A stretch of 64,000 bases of DNA from GCA-2770975 sp050248915 (GCA_050248915.1 JBFWRL010000005.1:20171-84170); one strand, 5' to 3'. Positions 1-9,077 are shown, numbered from the stretch's first letter. Numbers and translations: made by a program. Notes: generated from the sequence alone by a model not told the origin.

Positions 1-321
1 TTCGGCCTGGCGAATGGCCGCCACCAGCTTTTCGCCAGAGGCCCCACTGCCGCCACCAAAACCGCTGTCAGCCTGGTACATGATCGTGCCTTCGACAGCC
101 AAAATGCCAATATCCACATGTTCAGCCAACAAACTTTCGGCCAATTCTTTGCCTGTTCGATTGCCATCAGCGGGAGAAGCGGGCTTGCGCACACCCATCA
201 CCCAATTGCCCACGGCGGTGATCAGACAGAGCATTAACAGGGCAATCACAATGGTTTTTTCCTGACGATTGGCAGGCGGGGTTGACGAGGGACTCAGGGG
301 CTGATCTGCTTGGGGCTCCAC
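1..321 (-). CDS. sppA: SppA-like signal peptide peptidase (S49), N-terminal part, cut by window edge
   Basis: The reading frame runs open from the window edge to a GTG at 319-321, preceded by an AGGAAG ribosome site. It gives 107 residues: a polar, proline-rich start, one membrane helix near residues 23-42, then a segment 'DIGILAVEGTIMYQ' followed by a glycine-rich turn and 'LVAAIRQAE'. That layout (one N-terminal anchor, then a strand ending EGTI, then a helix of the LxxALRxA type) is the start of S49 proteases of the SppA kind, which degrade leftover signal peptides in the membrane. The catalytic Ser and Lys lie outside the window. It lies downstream of the DUF5995-like gene on the same strand, with 97 bases between. 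Confidence 0.72.
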   Translation of the reverse strand, partial: MEPQADQPLSPSSTPPANRQEKTIVIALLMLCLITAVGNWVMGVRKPASPADGNRTGKELAESLLAEHVDIGILAVEGTIMYQADSGFGGGSGASGEKLVAAIRQAE

Positions 322-418
322 GACAGCTACTTCCTATTTCAAAAAAATGACGACCGAATAATTTGGATATCTACAAGTTGGACATCATTATACCCCGGCA
401 TTGGGGCTTCTGCCGATC

Positions 419-1696
419 TCAATTGCCGCCAGGCAAAAGGCGAACCCGATCAGATAGGCGCAGTGAGATTTGGCGAATTTCAATGGGGCTGTTTTGTTGT
501 GAGGCCCGTTTGGCCAAATTGCGCAAAGCGCTGAACAGGCTTTTTTCAACCCGCGGAGCGGGATTGGCTCCGGGCAAGGGGGCCAAAGCTGAATTCAGGG
601 CTTTTTCCAGACGGGCCAGATCAGTGGGGCCATAGGCTTTGGCAATCGCCCCAATAATCCGATCTTTTTCTGCAATCAAAGCGCTGTTAAAGTGGTCGTA
701 AACAGCATTTAGATGGGCATCCTGGGAATTAAAACCCAGACGCTTTAAGACAAAGGGCAGATCGTGCACAATATGAGCCACCATCGAAAGGCCAACAATT
801 TCGGTGGTGCTCAAGGCGGGATAGCCCCGCAATTCAGCCAAACGCCCGGAATCAAAGGCCGAACGCCACACTTCGGGAACAGCTTGCAAGTCGCCAGCGG
901 CATAGGCATCAAAGGCCTGAAAATAATAATTGGCAAAATCAATCAAGAGACGGCCTTCAAATTCAGCCGCGCGTAAATCCCCTTTGCCAATATAGCTGTG
1001 CATTTCAGTTTGGGCCCGCTCGGTAATCACACGGTACATCGCAGCAAAAATGCCGCGGTGATCGCGGCGAGAGCCCAAAGCCTGTTCCATCTGCTTCAGC
1101 CGCAGCAAAACCTGATCGGACTTGGCAATCAACTCAGGCAGACGATCCGCAGCCGAGGCCCCCATGATCGGCGCAAAGGCCAAAGGGCTCTGCTGAGGCG
1201 CATTAAAACGCACCTTGCCACGCTGCGAAACCAAAGCCAGAATCCCAGGAGAGACCCGCAAATCCCGCAATTGCTCATAGCGCGACAGATCCCGAAAATC
1301 ATTGAACCCCCAGCGGGGCTTGTGAATCGGGTGAATCGCGATGCCAGAGGGGGTCTGAATCAAGGCAAAATCTTGGCGTTTGCCTTGCACCTGTTTGAGG
1401 GCGGCATCTAAGCTGGCAGCCATGCCAATCGGCCGGGCCAACTGCAATCCCGGCTCAAACGACAAACTCTGCGTCCCCAGCTCGGGAGTGGGTTGAACAG
1501 GGCCAGCCAATCCAGCCAAACGGTTGGCCGGAACCGGAGACTGCGCCATGCGACGCAATTGATCTGGGCTGGCGAGTGCCGTTGGCAAGATCTTTTGCGG
1601 AGCGAATGCCCCAGCCAAGTGCCCCAGAGGCAAAGGAGCCAATGAGCGCAGGGGCATAACCTGAGCGTGAGTAGGAGAATAAGCGGTGATTTGCAT
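419..1696 (-). CDS. DUF5995-like protein with proline-rich leader
   Basis: This encodes 425 residues. Residues 1-90 are low-complexity (Pro, Ala, Leu). The segment from about 210 to 350 contains 'FAAMYRVITERAQ', a run with 'FANYYFQAFDAYAAGD' and 'W..AF', and then 'MVAHIVHDLPFVLKRL'. These match the order I remember for DUF5995 (aromatic-rich helices ending in an 'AHI.HDLP' motif), a family without known function. There is no signal peptide. The N-terminal motif 'QVMPLRSL' recurs as 'QILPMRTL' in the neighbour at 1768-2757. The ATG start has no clear ribosome site, so the start is uncertain. The function is unknown. Confidence 0.6.
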   Translation of the reverse strand: MQITAYSPTHAQVMPLRSLAPLPLGHLAGAFAPQKILPTALASPDQLRRMAQSPVPANRLAGLAGPVQPTPELGTQSLSFEPGLQLARPIGMAASLDAALKQVQGKRQDFALIQTPSGIAIHPIHKPRWGFNDFRDLSRYEQLRDLRVSPGILALVSQRGKVRFNAPQQSPLAFAPIMGASAADRLPELIAKSDQVLLRLKQMEQALGSRRDHRGIFAAMYRVITERAQTEMHSYIGKGDLRAAEFEGRLLIDFANYYFQAFDAYAAGDLQAVPEVWRSAFDSGRLAELRGYPALSTTEIVGLSMVAHIVHDLPFVLKRLGFNSQDAHLNAVYDHFNSALIAEKDRIIGAIAKAYGPTDLARLEKALNSALAPLPGANPAPRVEKSLFSALRNLAKRASQQNSPIEIRQISLRLSDRVRLLPGGN

Positions 1697-1720
1697 AAAA
1701 TTTAATCCGTAAGCTTAAAT

Positions 1721-1758
1721 AAAAAAGACCGGGAACACAGTAAGGTTCTCGGTCTTTT
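1721..1758 (-). terminator. Rho-independent terminator after the 95-residue-repeat gene
   Basis: A stem AAAAGACCGGGAAC / GTTCTCGGTCTTTT with an 8-base loop lies 10 bases after the stop of the gene at 1768-2757. On the minus strand it ends in a T run at 1726-1721. The flanking A and T runs make it partly bidirectional. It separates the repeat-protein gene from the DUF5995-like gene downstream. Confidence 0.8.
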
Positions 1759-1767
1759 CGATTTTCA

Positions 1768-2757
1768 TTAAGCTTTGGGGCGCATCGTGGCTTCCATCAA
1801 AAGGTCAACCAAAAGGGCGTCCAATAATTTCTGGCTACGGTAGTCGGGGGTGGACTTGATCGCTTCACGCACCAGTTTGTCTGTGGCTTTGAGCTGTTCA
1901 AGGCTCAAGCTGCGGATGGCAACCCGGAAACCGGCCTGTGATGTGCGGAAATTGGCTTCAGAAGCATGGCTGTTGAGCTGTTTTAAGCTATTCTCAACAA
2001 TGCTCTTGGGCTCCGTGCCAGGAATCGGGGGCATGGTGGGTTCAGGAAAACCAGGCTGGCCACCTTTGCGGGCAATTTCCAACTTGGCATCCAACATCAG
2101 GCTGTCAAGCAATTTTTGACTGCGGTGATCGCTGGTTTGGGCAATGGCTTGGGCAATTAAGCCTTCGGTGGCTTTGAGCTGTTCAAGGCTCAGGCTGCGA
2201 ATGGCGACCCGGAAACCGGCTTGCGATGTGCGGAAATTGGCTTCAGAAGCATGGCTGTTGAGCTGTTTTAAGCTATTCTCGACAATGCTCTTGGGCTCGG
2301 CACCAGGAATCGGGGGCATAGTGGGTTCTGCAAAGCCCGGTTTGCCACCTTTGTTTTGAATTTCAATCCGGGTTTCTACCAGTGCTTGGTCCAGAAACAC
2401 CTGGGTGCGGTAATCACCGCTTTGATTGATCAAGCCCTGCAATTGAGCCGCTGCTGCTTCCAAATTGGGCAGAGAGAGTTGGCGAATGGCCACACGGTAC
2501 TGCGCCAAAGCGGCCTTAAAATTGTCTTGGCTGGGATTGCTGGCCAATTTGCTCAGCACGGCATCCACTTGGGTGCCACTGGGAAAGAAATTGAGGGCCG
2601 CCGGAATTTGACCAGTGCGCACACTGTCAATTTCCATGCTGTCGAAGACGGGCAGGGTGCGCATGGGCAAAATTTGAGTGGGGGCTGCGGGCACGGATTG
2701 GGGAGCGGCGGCGTTGATGCGGCCCAAGGCAGGAGAGGAAATCTGTTGAATCATCAT
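1768..2757 (-). CDS. Protein built of three 95-residue repeats, unknown function
   Basis: This encodes 329 residues. After an Ala/Pro-rich start of about 55 residues comes a diverged repeat, then two nearly identical ones. Each carries 'PKSIVENSLKQLNSHASE', 'FR(T)SQAGFRVAIRSLSLEQL', 'D(H/Y)RSQKLLD' and ends in 'GGQPGFPEPTMPPIPG' or a variant. The repeats look helical, with a proline hinge between units. There is no signal peptide and no transmembrane helix. I do not recognise the family. The N-terminal 'QILPMRTL' resembles the start of the adjacent DUF5995-like protein, so the two may share a targeting signal or a common origin. The gene is followed by a strong terminator. Confidence 0.75.
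   Translation of the reverse strand: MMIQQISSPALGRINAAAPQSVPAAPTQILPMRTLPVFDSMEIDSVRTGQIPAALNFFPSGTQVDAVLSKLASNPSQDNFKAALAQYRVAIRQLSLPNLEAAAAQLQGLINQSGDYRTQVFLDQALVETRIEIQNKGGKPGFAEPTMPPIPGAEPKSIVENSLKQLNSHASEANFRTSQAGFRVAIRSLSLEQLKATEGLIAQAIAQTSDHRSQKLLDSLMLDAKLEIARKGGQPGFPEPTMPPIPGTEPKSIVENSLKQLNSHASEANFRTSQAGFRVAIRSLSLEQLKATDKLVREAIKSTPDYRSQKLLDALLVDLLMEATMRPKA
1883..2452 (-). repeat. Tandem 285-base repeat inside a coding region
   Basis: The DNA from 1883 and from 2168 matches almost base for base for about 185 bases with a period of exactly 285 bases (95 codons). Most differences are synonymous or conservative. This indicates recent duplication or gene conversion between the two C-terminal repeat units; the third, N-terminal unit is clearly older. 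Confidence 0.85.
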
Positions 2758-2995
2758 ACTGGTTAACCTATTTAAATCTAATCTTAATGTTATTTTAATA
2801 TTTTATTTAAGAAAGATCAAGCCCCCCTGAGTGAGAAAAAGAGAGATTTTCAGAAATGGGGATCCATTCTGATCAGAAATCCCCACTTGCAAACCCTGTG
2901 CAATCTCAAAAAGGGTATGCTAGTATTGTTTCTGCATTGTTAGCAATAAGAGTGCAAATTACCCCCCGGCCACAAGCCGGTCACATCGTTTTAAT

Positions 2996-3069
2996 CGGGG
3001 CGTAGCGCAGCTTGGTAGCGCACCACTTTGGGGTAGTGGGGGTCGCTGGTTCAAATCCAGTCGCTCCGA
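2996..3069 (+). tRNA. tRNA-Pro (anticodon GGG)
   Basis: The acceptor stem CGGGGCG pairs with CGCTCCG (one G-U). The anticodon arm CCACT-TTGGGGT-AGTGG has a 7-base loop with anticodon GGG at 3030-3032, after U33 and before G37, as in proline tRNAs. The T arm is GCTGG-TTCAAAT-CCAGT, and the discriminator base is A at 3069. CCA is not encoded. The gene is followed directly by T-rich sequence. A small hairpin CCGGC/GCCGG lies just upstream at 2966-2980; its role is unclear. Confidence 0.95.
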
Positions 3070-3112
3070 TTTTTGTCTTTTTTTGAGGCACTTTTTGAGG
3101 TCTGGCAGATAC

Positions 3113-4123
3113 ATGAGATACCGACTTTGGCTCACTGCTGTTCTGCTCCCGCTCTTGGCGGGTTGCAGTGCCTTATTGGAACGCCCTTCGCTGGAGCGTT
3201 ATCAGGCTTATTTTACAGATTCAAAAACCCCACGCAAATCCTTTCAGCCCGGTCAGGTGCGCGTCACCTATTTGGGCACCACCTCTTTGCTTTTTTCCGA
3301 TGGCCAGACCCAGATTTTGATTGATGGCTTTTTAACCCGGCCCGGCCCGGCTTGGCAATTGCCCTTTCGTAAGATCGAAACCGATCGCTACAAAGTGCGC
3401 GAATACCTGAAGCGTTTGCAAGTCGATAAATTAGACGCCATTCTGGTTTTTCACTCTCATTACGATCACGCCATGGACGCACCTTACATTGCCTTGCAAA
3501 CAGGTGCACAGGTCGTGGGCTCTGAATCTACAGCATTTCTCTCAGAAGGCGAAGGCCTGAGCTGGCAGCAAATTGTCAAAGCCAAACCCTACAAAACCCT
3601 GAGTTACGGTGAGTTTAAAGTCACGCTGATTCCCTCGCGCCACGTGGATTTGCCTTGGGTGGCCAATTTAACTGGCATGATGGGGGATATCGAAGCCCCC
3701 CTCAGGCAGCCAGCCGGCATGTTTGACTACCGTGAGGGAGAGACCTATACCATTCATATCGCCCACCCCACAGGCACCGCCATGTTACACGGGGGCCATT
3801 TTATTCCCGGTGAACTCCAAGGTTGGAAAGCCGATGCCGTATTTCTCTGCACCCCTGGCCTGGATCGCCTCGGGGCCCAACAAGAAACCTTTTATCAGGA
3901 AGTGATTGCCCAAACCGGGGCGAAAACAATTTACCCCGTACATTGGGATGATTTTTCGCTCTCTCTGGACGAGCCCCTGCAGCCCCTGCCGCGTGGGGCC
4001 GAGAACCTCGACGCAGCCATGGACTTTTTAATCGCCAAAACCAAAGAAAACACAGCCTTGCGTCTGCATTTTCTCATGGCCTGGGAACAGATCGGCCTGT
4101 TTGAACCCACTGGCAAAAAATAA
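3113..4123 (+). CDS. Metallo-beta-lactamase-fold lipoprotein
   Basis: From the ATG at 3113 the product has 336 residues: a short basic start, a hydrophobic stretch and the lipobox 'LLAGC', so it should be a lipid-anchored envelope protein. The core begins 'VRVTYLGTTSLLF' and holds 'HSHYDHAMD', the HxHxDH metal motif of the metallo-beta-lactamase fold, followed by further His residues ('SRHVD', 'HGGHF', 'PVHWDD'). This is closest to the broad L-ascorbate lactonase-like / NAPE-PLD-like group; the substrate cannot be told. A TTG 30 bases upstream would add residues before the signal peptide and is less likely. The gene starts 43 bases after tRNA-Pro and ends convergent with the next gene. Confidence 0.85.
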   Translation: MRYRLWLTAVLLPLLAGCSALLERPSLERYQAYFTDSKTPRKSFQPGQVRVTYLGTTSLLFSDGQTQILIDGFLTRPGPAWQLPFRKIETDRYKVREYLKRLQVDKLDAILVFHSHYDHAMDAPYIALQTGAQVVGSESTAFLSEGEGLSWQQIVKAKPYKTLSYGEFKVTLIPSRHVDLPWVANLTGMMGDIEAPLRQPAGMFDYREGETYTIHIAHPTGTAMLHGGHFIPGELQGWKADAVFLCTPGLDRLGAQQETFYQEVIAQTGAKTIYPVHWDDFSLSLDEPLQPLPRGAENLDAAMDFLIAKTKENTALRLHFLMAWEQIGLFEPTGKK

Positions 4124-4142
4124 AGCCGATCAGCTGGGCATG

Positions 4143-4997
4143 TTAAAACAACGATGTATTAATCCCAATTGATACCACCAAGAAATGCAACCAGTTTTGG
4201 GTATAACCGTCCCCTGAAAAATCTTTTTCGTCGGATTGCCCCACCGCTCCTCCGCCCAGATAGCGCAGATTGAGATAGGGATAATACTGATCACTGAGAT
4301 TGACCCCCAGGCGCAGATTCGCATCCAGAATCGCCCCAATCACCTCATTAGCACTGCCATTGAGGTAACTGACGGGCGCATAAAAACCATCAATTTCGCT
4401 GGCGTACCAAAAATGTTCACCCAAACGGTGACGGGAGCGAAACTTAAGAATCGGCACAGGCCCAATATTGCGTTTGGACACCAATTGTTTGCCATCGAGA
4501 GATTCAAATTCAATCACAGCATCACGCAATTGCAAAGAGGCCCCCACAGCCAACTCTTCAAACGGATCAGGATTAAAGTCGTAGAGATAACTGCCCCTAA
4601 AAAAAGGAAAATCATAGAGGTATTTCATGGCTGTGCCTTTGGCAAAGGAAATATTGTCTTGGGTAATATCTTGTGCCAAAACCGATTGAGAGGTCAAAGA
4701 CAGGGGTTGGTACAAAAACACCAAGGTATGTTGGGGATTGAGCTGCAAATCCACACTGAATTTATTCACCGCAAAGAGGGTATCCTGTCCTCCCTGACGC
4801 AGATAGTCAAAATACGTATTGTTGCGACTGAATTGAATCTTATGATCCAGGACCGCCAAAAAACCACTTTCGATGCTGGCGCTCAAACGGGGGTATTTTT
4901 CCCAACCGGCTTCTTCCGCCTGCACAGGATTCACGCCCCCCATATACATGCCCAAAGACAGACCCAAAGCAAAAAAAGACTGAAGACAGCGCCGCAT
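4143..4997 (-). CDS. Probable outer-membrane beta-barrel protein
   Basis: The product has 284 residues, with a signal peptide ending around 'NPVQA' (residue 27) and a good ribosome site (GAGGAG). The mature part is rich in alternating hydrophobic and aromatic residues, with many Tyr/Phe/Gly, and ends in 'GINTSLF'. A C-terminal aromatic residue after alternating residues is typical of outer-membrane barrels recognised by the BAM complex. The family was not recognised. It lies convergent with the lipoprotein gene, 19 bases apart. Confidence 0.6.
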   Translation of the reverse strand: MRRCLQSFFALGLSLGMYMGGVNPVQAEEAGWEKYPRLSASIESGFLAVLDHKIQFSRNNTYFDYLRQGGQDTLFAVNKFSVDLQLNPQHTLVFLYQPLSLTSQSVLAQDITQDNISFAKGTAMKYLYDFPFFRGSYLYDFNPDPFEELAVGASLQLRDAVIEFESLDGKQLVSKRNIGPVPILKFRSRHRLGEHFWYASEIDGFYAPVSYLNGSANEVIGAILDANLRLGVNLSDQYYPYLNLRYLGGGAVGQSDEKDFSGDGYTQNWLHFLVVSIGINTSLF

Positions 4998-5099
4998 AAG
5001 AATGACTCCTCATTTTAAAAAGATAGAATCAAATTAGCTTAATGGGGTATACAGGTCTGAAACAAGCCAATTGGATTGCGCAGTGCTCAGAGTGGGCTG

Positions 5100-5108
5100 T
5101 GATAAGAT
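5100..5108 (+). promoter_or_regulatory. Extended -10 promoter of murE
   Basis: TGATAAGAT fits TGn plus a -10 hexamer (TAAGAT), placing transcription start near 5115, 26 bases before the murE ATG. No good -35 box is visible at the right distance. Confidence 0.45.
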
Positions 5109-5140
5109 AGAGTCAACTTTAATCGATTGAAAGCCATGTT

Positions 5141-6616
5141 ATGAAACTTGAAACGCTGCTGCAGGAGCTAAATTGCAAACTGATTGGGGCTCCTAACATA
5201 GCCATCACCAGCCTCTGCTACGACTCTCGCAAGGCAGAACCGGGTTCACTTTATGCCTGTTTACCCGGCACCAAGACCGATGGCCATCAATTTATTCTCC
5301 AGGCCCAAAGACAGGGAGCCATAGCTATTCTCTGCCAAAGCGACTGGCTCCAGAGCCACCCCCCACAAAACGGCTCAGACTTGACCTGGATTGGCGTGGA
5401 CGACACCCGAGCCGCGCTGGCTGAAATCGCTGCAGCGTTTTACGCTTACCCCTCTCGTCGACTCGCCTTGGTGGGGGTCACGGGCACCAATGGCAAAACC
5501 ACCACCAGCCACTTAATTCGCTCTCTGCTTGAAAAAGCAGACCGGCCCACAGGCCTGCTGGGAACCCTGGGCTGCTTTTTTAAAGACCAAGAAATCCCCA
5601 CCGGTTTCACCACCCCATTTGCCCCTGAATTGCAGCAAATTTTGGCCCAGATGCAAAGAGCGGGGGCAAAAGCTGTGGCCATGGAATGCTCCTCTCATGC
5701 CCTGGAACAGCACCGCTTGGATGCGTTGGAGTTTGAATGTGCCCTCTTTACAAATCTGACCCAGGATCATCTCGATTACCACGGCGATATGCAAACCTAC
5801 GCAGCGGCCAAACAAATTTTGTTTGAAAAACTGCTCAAACCTACGGGCACAGCCCTGCTCAACGCCGACGATCCACAATCGGAAAGTTATGCAGGCATTA
5901 GCCGGGGCAAGGTCATCCGCTATGGCCTCTCCCCCCAAGCGGATCTGCGCGCCAGCGATCCCGATTATGGCTTGGCGGGTGTGTCTTATACCCTGCACTG
6001 GCAAGGCCAAACCCACCGGGTCGAATTGGCTTTGCCAGGCCATTACAATATTCTCAACTCCCTGGCAGCATTGGGAGCGGGCCTGGTTCTCGGGCTGGAT
6101 TTGGAAACCCAAATTCACACGCTCAAATCCCTGCCGGGGGTTCCAGGCAGATTGGAAGTGGTCACAAAGACCGATCACCCCTTCACGGTTTTGGTGGACT
6201 ACGCCCACACACCCGATAGCCTGCAAAACGTCTTGGCCACGGCGCGGCAATTCACCCCATCACGTTTGCTCTGTGTCTTTGGCTGCGGGGGCGATCGCGA
6301 CAAGAGCAAACGCCCCCAAATGGGAGCCATTGCCTCAGAACTGGCTGATTTCAGCTGGGTCACATCCGACAATCCGCGCAGCGAAGCCCCCGAAGCCATT
6401 TTGGCGGATATTCTGGCAGGGATCGCCTTGCGGAGCAAAGTTGAACATGAAGTGGATCGCCAAAAGGCGATTGAAAAAGCCCTGGCCACCGCTCGGCCCG
6501 GCGATGTCGTGATCATTGCGGGCAAAGGACACGAAAGCTATCAGATCTTTCAAGATCGCACCATTCATTTTGACGATCGCGAAGTGGCGCGCCACTGGCT
6601 GGAAAGGAACCCATAA
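5141..6616 (+). CDS. murE: UDP-N-acetylmuramoyl-L-alanyl-D-glutamate--2,6-diaminopimelate ligase
   Basis: MurE adds the third amino acid to the peptidoglycan stem peptide in the cytoplasm. The 491-residue length is usual. Visible are the N-terminal 'CYDSRKAEPGSLYACLPG' segment, the ATP loop 'GVTGTNGKTTTSHL' near residue 113, 'ECSSHAL', the central 'FTNLTQDHLDYHG' and, near residue 410, 'SDNPRSE'. The DNPR form of this motif is the one linked to meso-diaminopimelate, so a Gram-negative-type wall is expected. The C-terminal 'IAGKGHE' is also present. It heads a run of three genes with gaps of only 3 bases, which is probably one transcript. Confidence 0.97.
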   Translation: MKLETLLQELNCKLIGAPNIAITSLCYDSRKAEPGSLYACLPGTKTDGHQFILQAQRQGAIAILCQSDWLQSHPPQNGSDLTWIGVDDTRAALAEIAAAFYAYPSRRLALVGVTGTNGKTTTSHLIRSLLEKADRPTGLLGTLGCFFKDQEIPTGFTTPFAPELQQILAQMQRAGAKAVAMECSSHALEQHRLDALEFECALFTNLTQDHLDYHGDMQTYAAAKQILFEKLLKPTGTALLNADDPQSESYAGISRGKVIRYGLSPQADLRASDPDYGLAGVSYTLHWQGQTHRVELALPGHYNILNSLAALGAGLVLGLDLETQIHTLKSLPGVPGRLEVVTKTDHPFTVLVDYAHTPDSLQNVLATARQFTPSRLLCVFGCGGDRDKSKRPQMGAIASELADFSWVTSDNPRSEAPEAILADILAGIALRSKVEHEVDRQKAIEKALATARPGDVVIIAGKGHESYQIFQDRTIHFDDREVARHWLERNP

Positions 6617-6619
6617 GCC

Positions 6620-7792
6620 ATGCCTGTATCCTTGATTCACAGAGCCATCCGGCTCAAACAACAATTGGCGGACTTTGGCCGTGAGAAATTTGCGGAAGTG
6701 TATCGCCAAGCCCAAGCCCAACTCTATCCAGCCCAAATAGAACTCAGTGAAGACGAACGCCTGGCCTTTGATACTTGGTTTGTGCTCGAATATATTTTAC
6801 CCGACCACCGCACTGTGCTCTCACATTTTCTCGAAGTTTGGGAAGATGGGGCGGATTTGGTGATCGCCGAGCAATGGCATATGGTGATCCAAGGCATTTT
6901 TCAGGTGCGCCAGATCTTGGCTCACAACCATTTTGAATTGTTTAATTTGGTTAACGAAGTAAGTTACACCGTGGCCAGCAATCCCGACTCCCCTCTGCCA
7001 CTGGAAAAAGGGGAATATATTGCGGCCCGAATCTTGCCCTTTCAAGATCACCATCTCTTTGTCGGCACCATCGATCGCCTGCCCACACGCAAAAAAAACG
7101 AGCTCTATGAATTGGTGGCCGAAATTCAATTGCAAAACCCGCGGATGGCATTTATCGACAACAAAGATCGGATTGAGCAGGCTTACCGCATCCAATTAGA
7201 TGAATACCAGGATTTCGTCTCCTTTTTTGGCTCTGATGAAGTCATTCTCAATGGCACCGAACTGCCCGAAAAAATGCGGGAATTTTACCATTACCGCTAT
7301 TTTCAAAAGCGCAGCCAAGAGACGGGTGCGACCATTGCCCGGGCCTTTCAGGAAAAATACCACCAATTGCCTCCTTCCCCCAGCTTTGACTTTTTGCCTG
7401 ATCTCGAAAGCCAAGAAAACCTGGGACTGATCTACGACAAAACCGAAGGCATGGTCTTTTTATTGCAATATGGCCGTTTCCGCGAGATTTTTTCGCGATC
7501 AGATTTTAAGAAGATCAAAAACTGGCGGCAAGTCGTTCAGGGCTACCTTGAAGATCCCGCGATCTCTTCACTGCCGTTTAAACGCATGGGCAAAGAGTTT
7601 CCCGAAAATACCGAGGCTGTGTTTAAAGCTCTGCTCAAGCGCAAACACTTCTCAATGGAAGACGATCTGCTGTTTTTGATCAAACATTACAAACCCATGG
7701 AGGTCATGACTCACCTCACCCCAGCGATCATCCCTTCTCTGGTCAAAAGCAAAACCTTTCTTAAATCTCTCAAAACCGGGAGCAAATGGTAA
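6620..7792 (+). CDS. Conserved protein of unknown function downstream of murE
   Basis: This encodes 390 residues, soluble, with no signal peptide. The N-terminal half has 'FDTWFVLEYILPDHRTVLSHFLE', then a small barrel-like part ('EKGEYIAARILPFQDHHLFVGTIDRLP') and a charged helix. This order vaguely recalls the N-terminal region of SEC-C-associated proteins, but no zinc-binding SEC-C tail is present, and I would not assign a family. The C-terminal third is helical and basic. The gene starts 3 bases after murE and ends 3 bases before an esterase gene, so the three are likely co-transcribed. The function is unknown. Confidence 0.7.
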   Translation: MPVSLIHRAIRLKQQLADFGREKFAEVYRQAQAQLYPAQIELSEDERLAFDTWFVLEYILPDHRTVLSHFLEVWEDGADLVIAEQWHMVIQGIFQVRQILAHNHFELFNLVNEVSYTVASNPDSPLPLEKGEYIAARILPFQDHHLFVGTIDRLPTRKKNELYELVAEIQLQNPRMAFIDNKDRIEQAYRIQLDEYQDFVSFFGSDEVILNGTELPEKMREFYHYRYFQKRSQETGATIARAFQEKYHQLPPSPSFDFLPDLESQENLGLIYDKTEGMVFLLQYGRFREIFSRSDFKKIKNWRQVVQGYLEDPAISSLPFKRMGKEFPENTEAVFKALLKRKHFSMEDDLLFLIKHYKPMEVMTHLTPAIIPSLVKSKTFLKSLKTGSKW

Positions 7793-7795
7793 TCC

Positions 7796-8794
7796 ATGGA
7801 CGTTGAAATTTGTTTTAAAGAGACCCTCAGCAAACGCATTCTGCGCCTGACGCGCTTTATTTGTCGTCACCGGGGCGTACACTACAGCGATGAAGAATCT
7901 ATGCCTCGCCGGATCCGGCACGAGGGTGAAAATACCGCCCTGACATTTTTACAACCCGCCCCTGCCCAGACCCATCTGGTCGGCGATATCCGCCTACACC
8001 GCCAGTTTTATTCGCGTCACCTCGAATTTGAGCGCAGCGTGGTTGTCTATCTGCCCCCAAGCTACAAGACCCACCCTTATAAACGCTACCCCGTTTTGTA
8101 CATGCACGATGGCAATAATGTCTTTGATCCACGCACCTCTTTTGCAGGCGTCTCTTGGGAAGTTAACGATACCGTTGAAAGATTGGTTAAAGAAGAAAAG
8201 CTCGAAGAGGTCATTGTGGTGGGGATTTACAATACCCCCGCCCGGCTCTACGAATACACCTGGACCCCCATGAACCTCGATGGCGAACATATGCAGGGGG
8301 GGCACGGCAAAAAATACGCCCGCTTTTTGGTGCGGGAACTCAAGCAATTTATCGACAAAGAGTACCGCACCCTCACGGATCGTCAAAATACGGCGATCAT
8401 GGGCTCATCTTTGGGAGGCCTGATCAATTTTTATATCGGTCGCCATTACTCCGATGTCTTTGGAAAAATTGCGATCATGTCTCCCTCTTTTTGGTGGGGC
8501 AACGGCATTGCCTATAAACACGCCCAAAATTACCCGCAGGATCTCAAGATCTGGATGGATATCGGGATCTATGAATGTGGCTCCCACCAGCCCAAGGCCA
8601 ACGAATACATTCTCAGACAGACCCGCATGATGCGCGAAGCCCTGCTCAAACAGGGCTACCAAGAAAACGCCAATCTGCGCTATTTTGAAGATCCCCACGG
8701 CCACCACAACGAATACTCTTGGGGAAAACGATTGCATCGGCCCCTGCTGTTCTTTTTTGGCAAAGATCAAAAATCTGCAGATCTTTCTGCTTGA
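7796..8794 (+). CDS. Esterase of the Fes/esterase D (COG2819-like) alpha/beta-hydrolase group
   Basis: The product has 332 residues. It carries 'SVVVYLPPSYKTHPYKRYPVLYMHDGNNVFD', the start typical of esterase D / enterochelin-esterase-like hydrolases, the nucleophile elbow 'GSSLGG' near residue 205, 'WMDIGIYE' with a candidate acid, and 'HGHHNEYSW' with the likely catalytic His. The first 50 or so residues are an unusual basic extension without signal peptide features, so the enzyme appears cytoplasmic. The substrate is not predictable; carboxyl esters or siderophore esters are usual in the family. It is the last gene of the murE run. Confidence 0.85.
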   Translation: MDVEICFKETLSKRILRLTRFICRHRGVHYSDEESMPRRIRHEGENTALTFLQPAPAQTHLVGDIRLHRQFYSRHLEFERSVVVYLPPSYKTHPYKRYPVLYMHDGNNVFDPRTSFAGVSWEVNDTVERLVKEEKLEEVIVVGIYNTPARLYEYTWTPMNLDGEHMQGGHGKKYARFLVRELKQFIDKEYRTLTDRQNTAIMGSSLGGLINFYIGRHYSDVFGKIAIMSPSFWWGNGIAYKHAQNYPQDLKIWMDIGIYECGSHQPKANEYILRQTRMMREALLKQGYQENANLRYFEDPHGHHNEYSWGKRLHRPLLFFFGKDQKSADLSA

Positions 8795-9077
8795 AAAAGC
8801 ACTGCGATCTGCACCGATCGAATTAACATCTGCGAAGATTCCCGGTAAACTGAGTCAAGGATACGCAATCTCAGCTTACTGGTTTTCACCTGTGAGGTAG
8901 CTTGCGTTGGCGTTGAATGCGTCTATTGGGCAGTTTTGCACTGCTTCGCACACGTACTCAGATTGTATCCCGCACAACTGCAACTATCCTGAAACCTGTC
9001 ACCTTTAAACCGTGGCGTTCTGGTTTCTTCTGGTAAGCGGAATTCAAAAACTGGTGAATTATGAAAGGAATTACGAC
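8795..9077 (+). other. Intergenic region, probable rpsB leader
   Basis: 283 bases without a gene lie ahead of rpsB. They should hold the promoter of the rpsB-tsf-pyrH-frr-cdsA operon and perhaps a leader RNA for S2 autoregulation, as known in other bacteria. I see several short complementary segments but no structure I can assign with confidence. The ribosome site AAAGGA at 9064-9069 decides the ATG at 9078. Confidence 0.4.

Noticed and set aside
2996..3069. tRNA-Pro(TGG) reading of the tRNA
   Set aside because: The 5-base anticodon stem CCACT/AGTGG fixes a 7-base loop whose centre is GGG.
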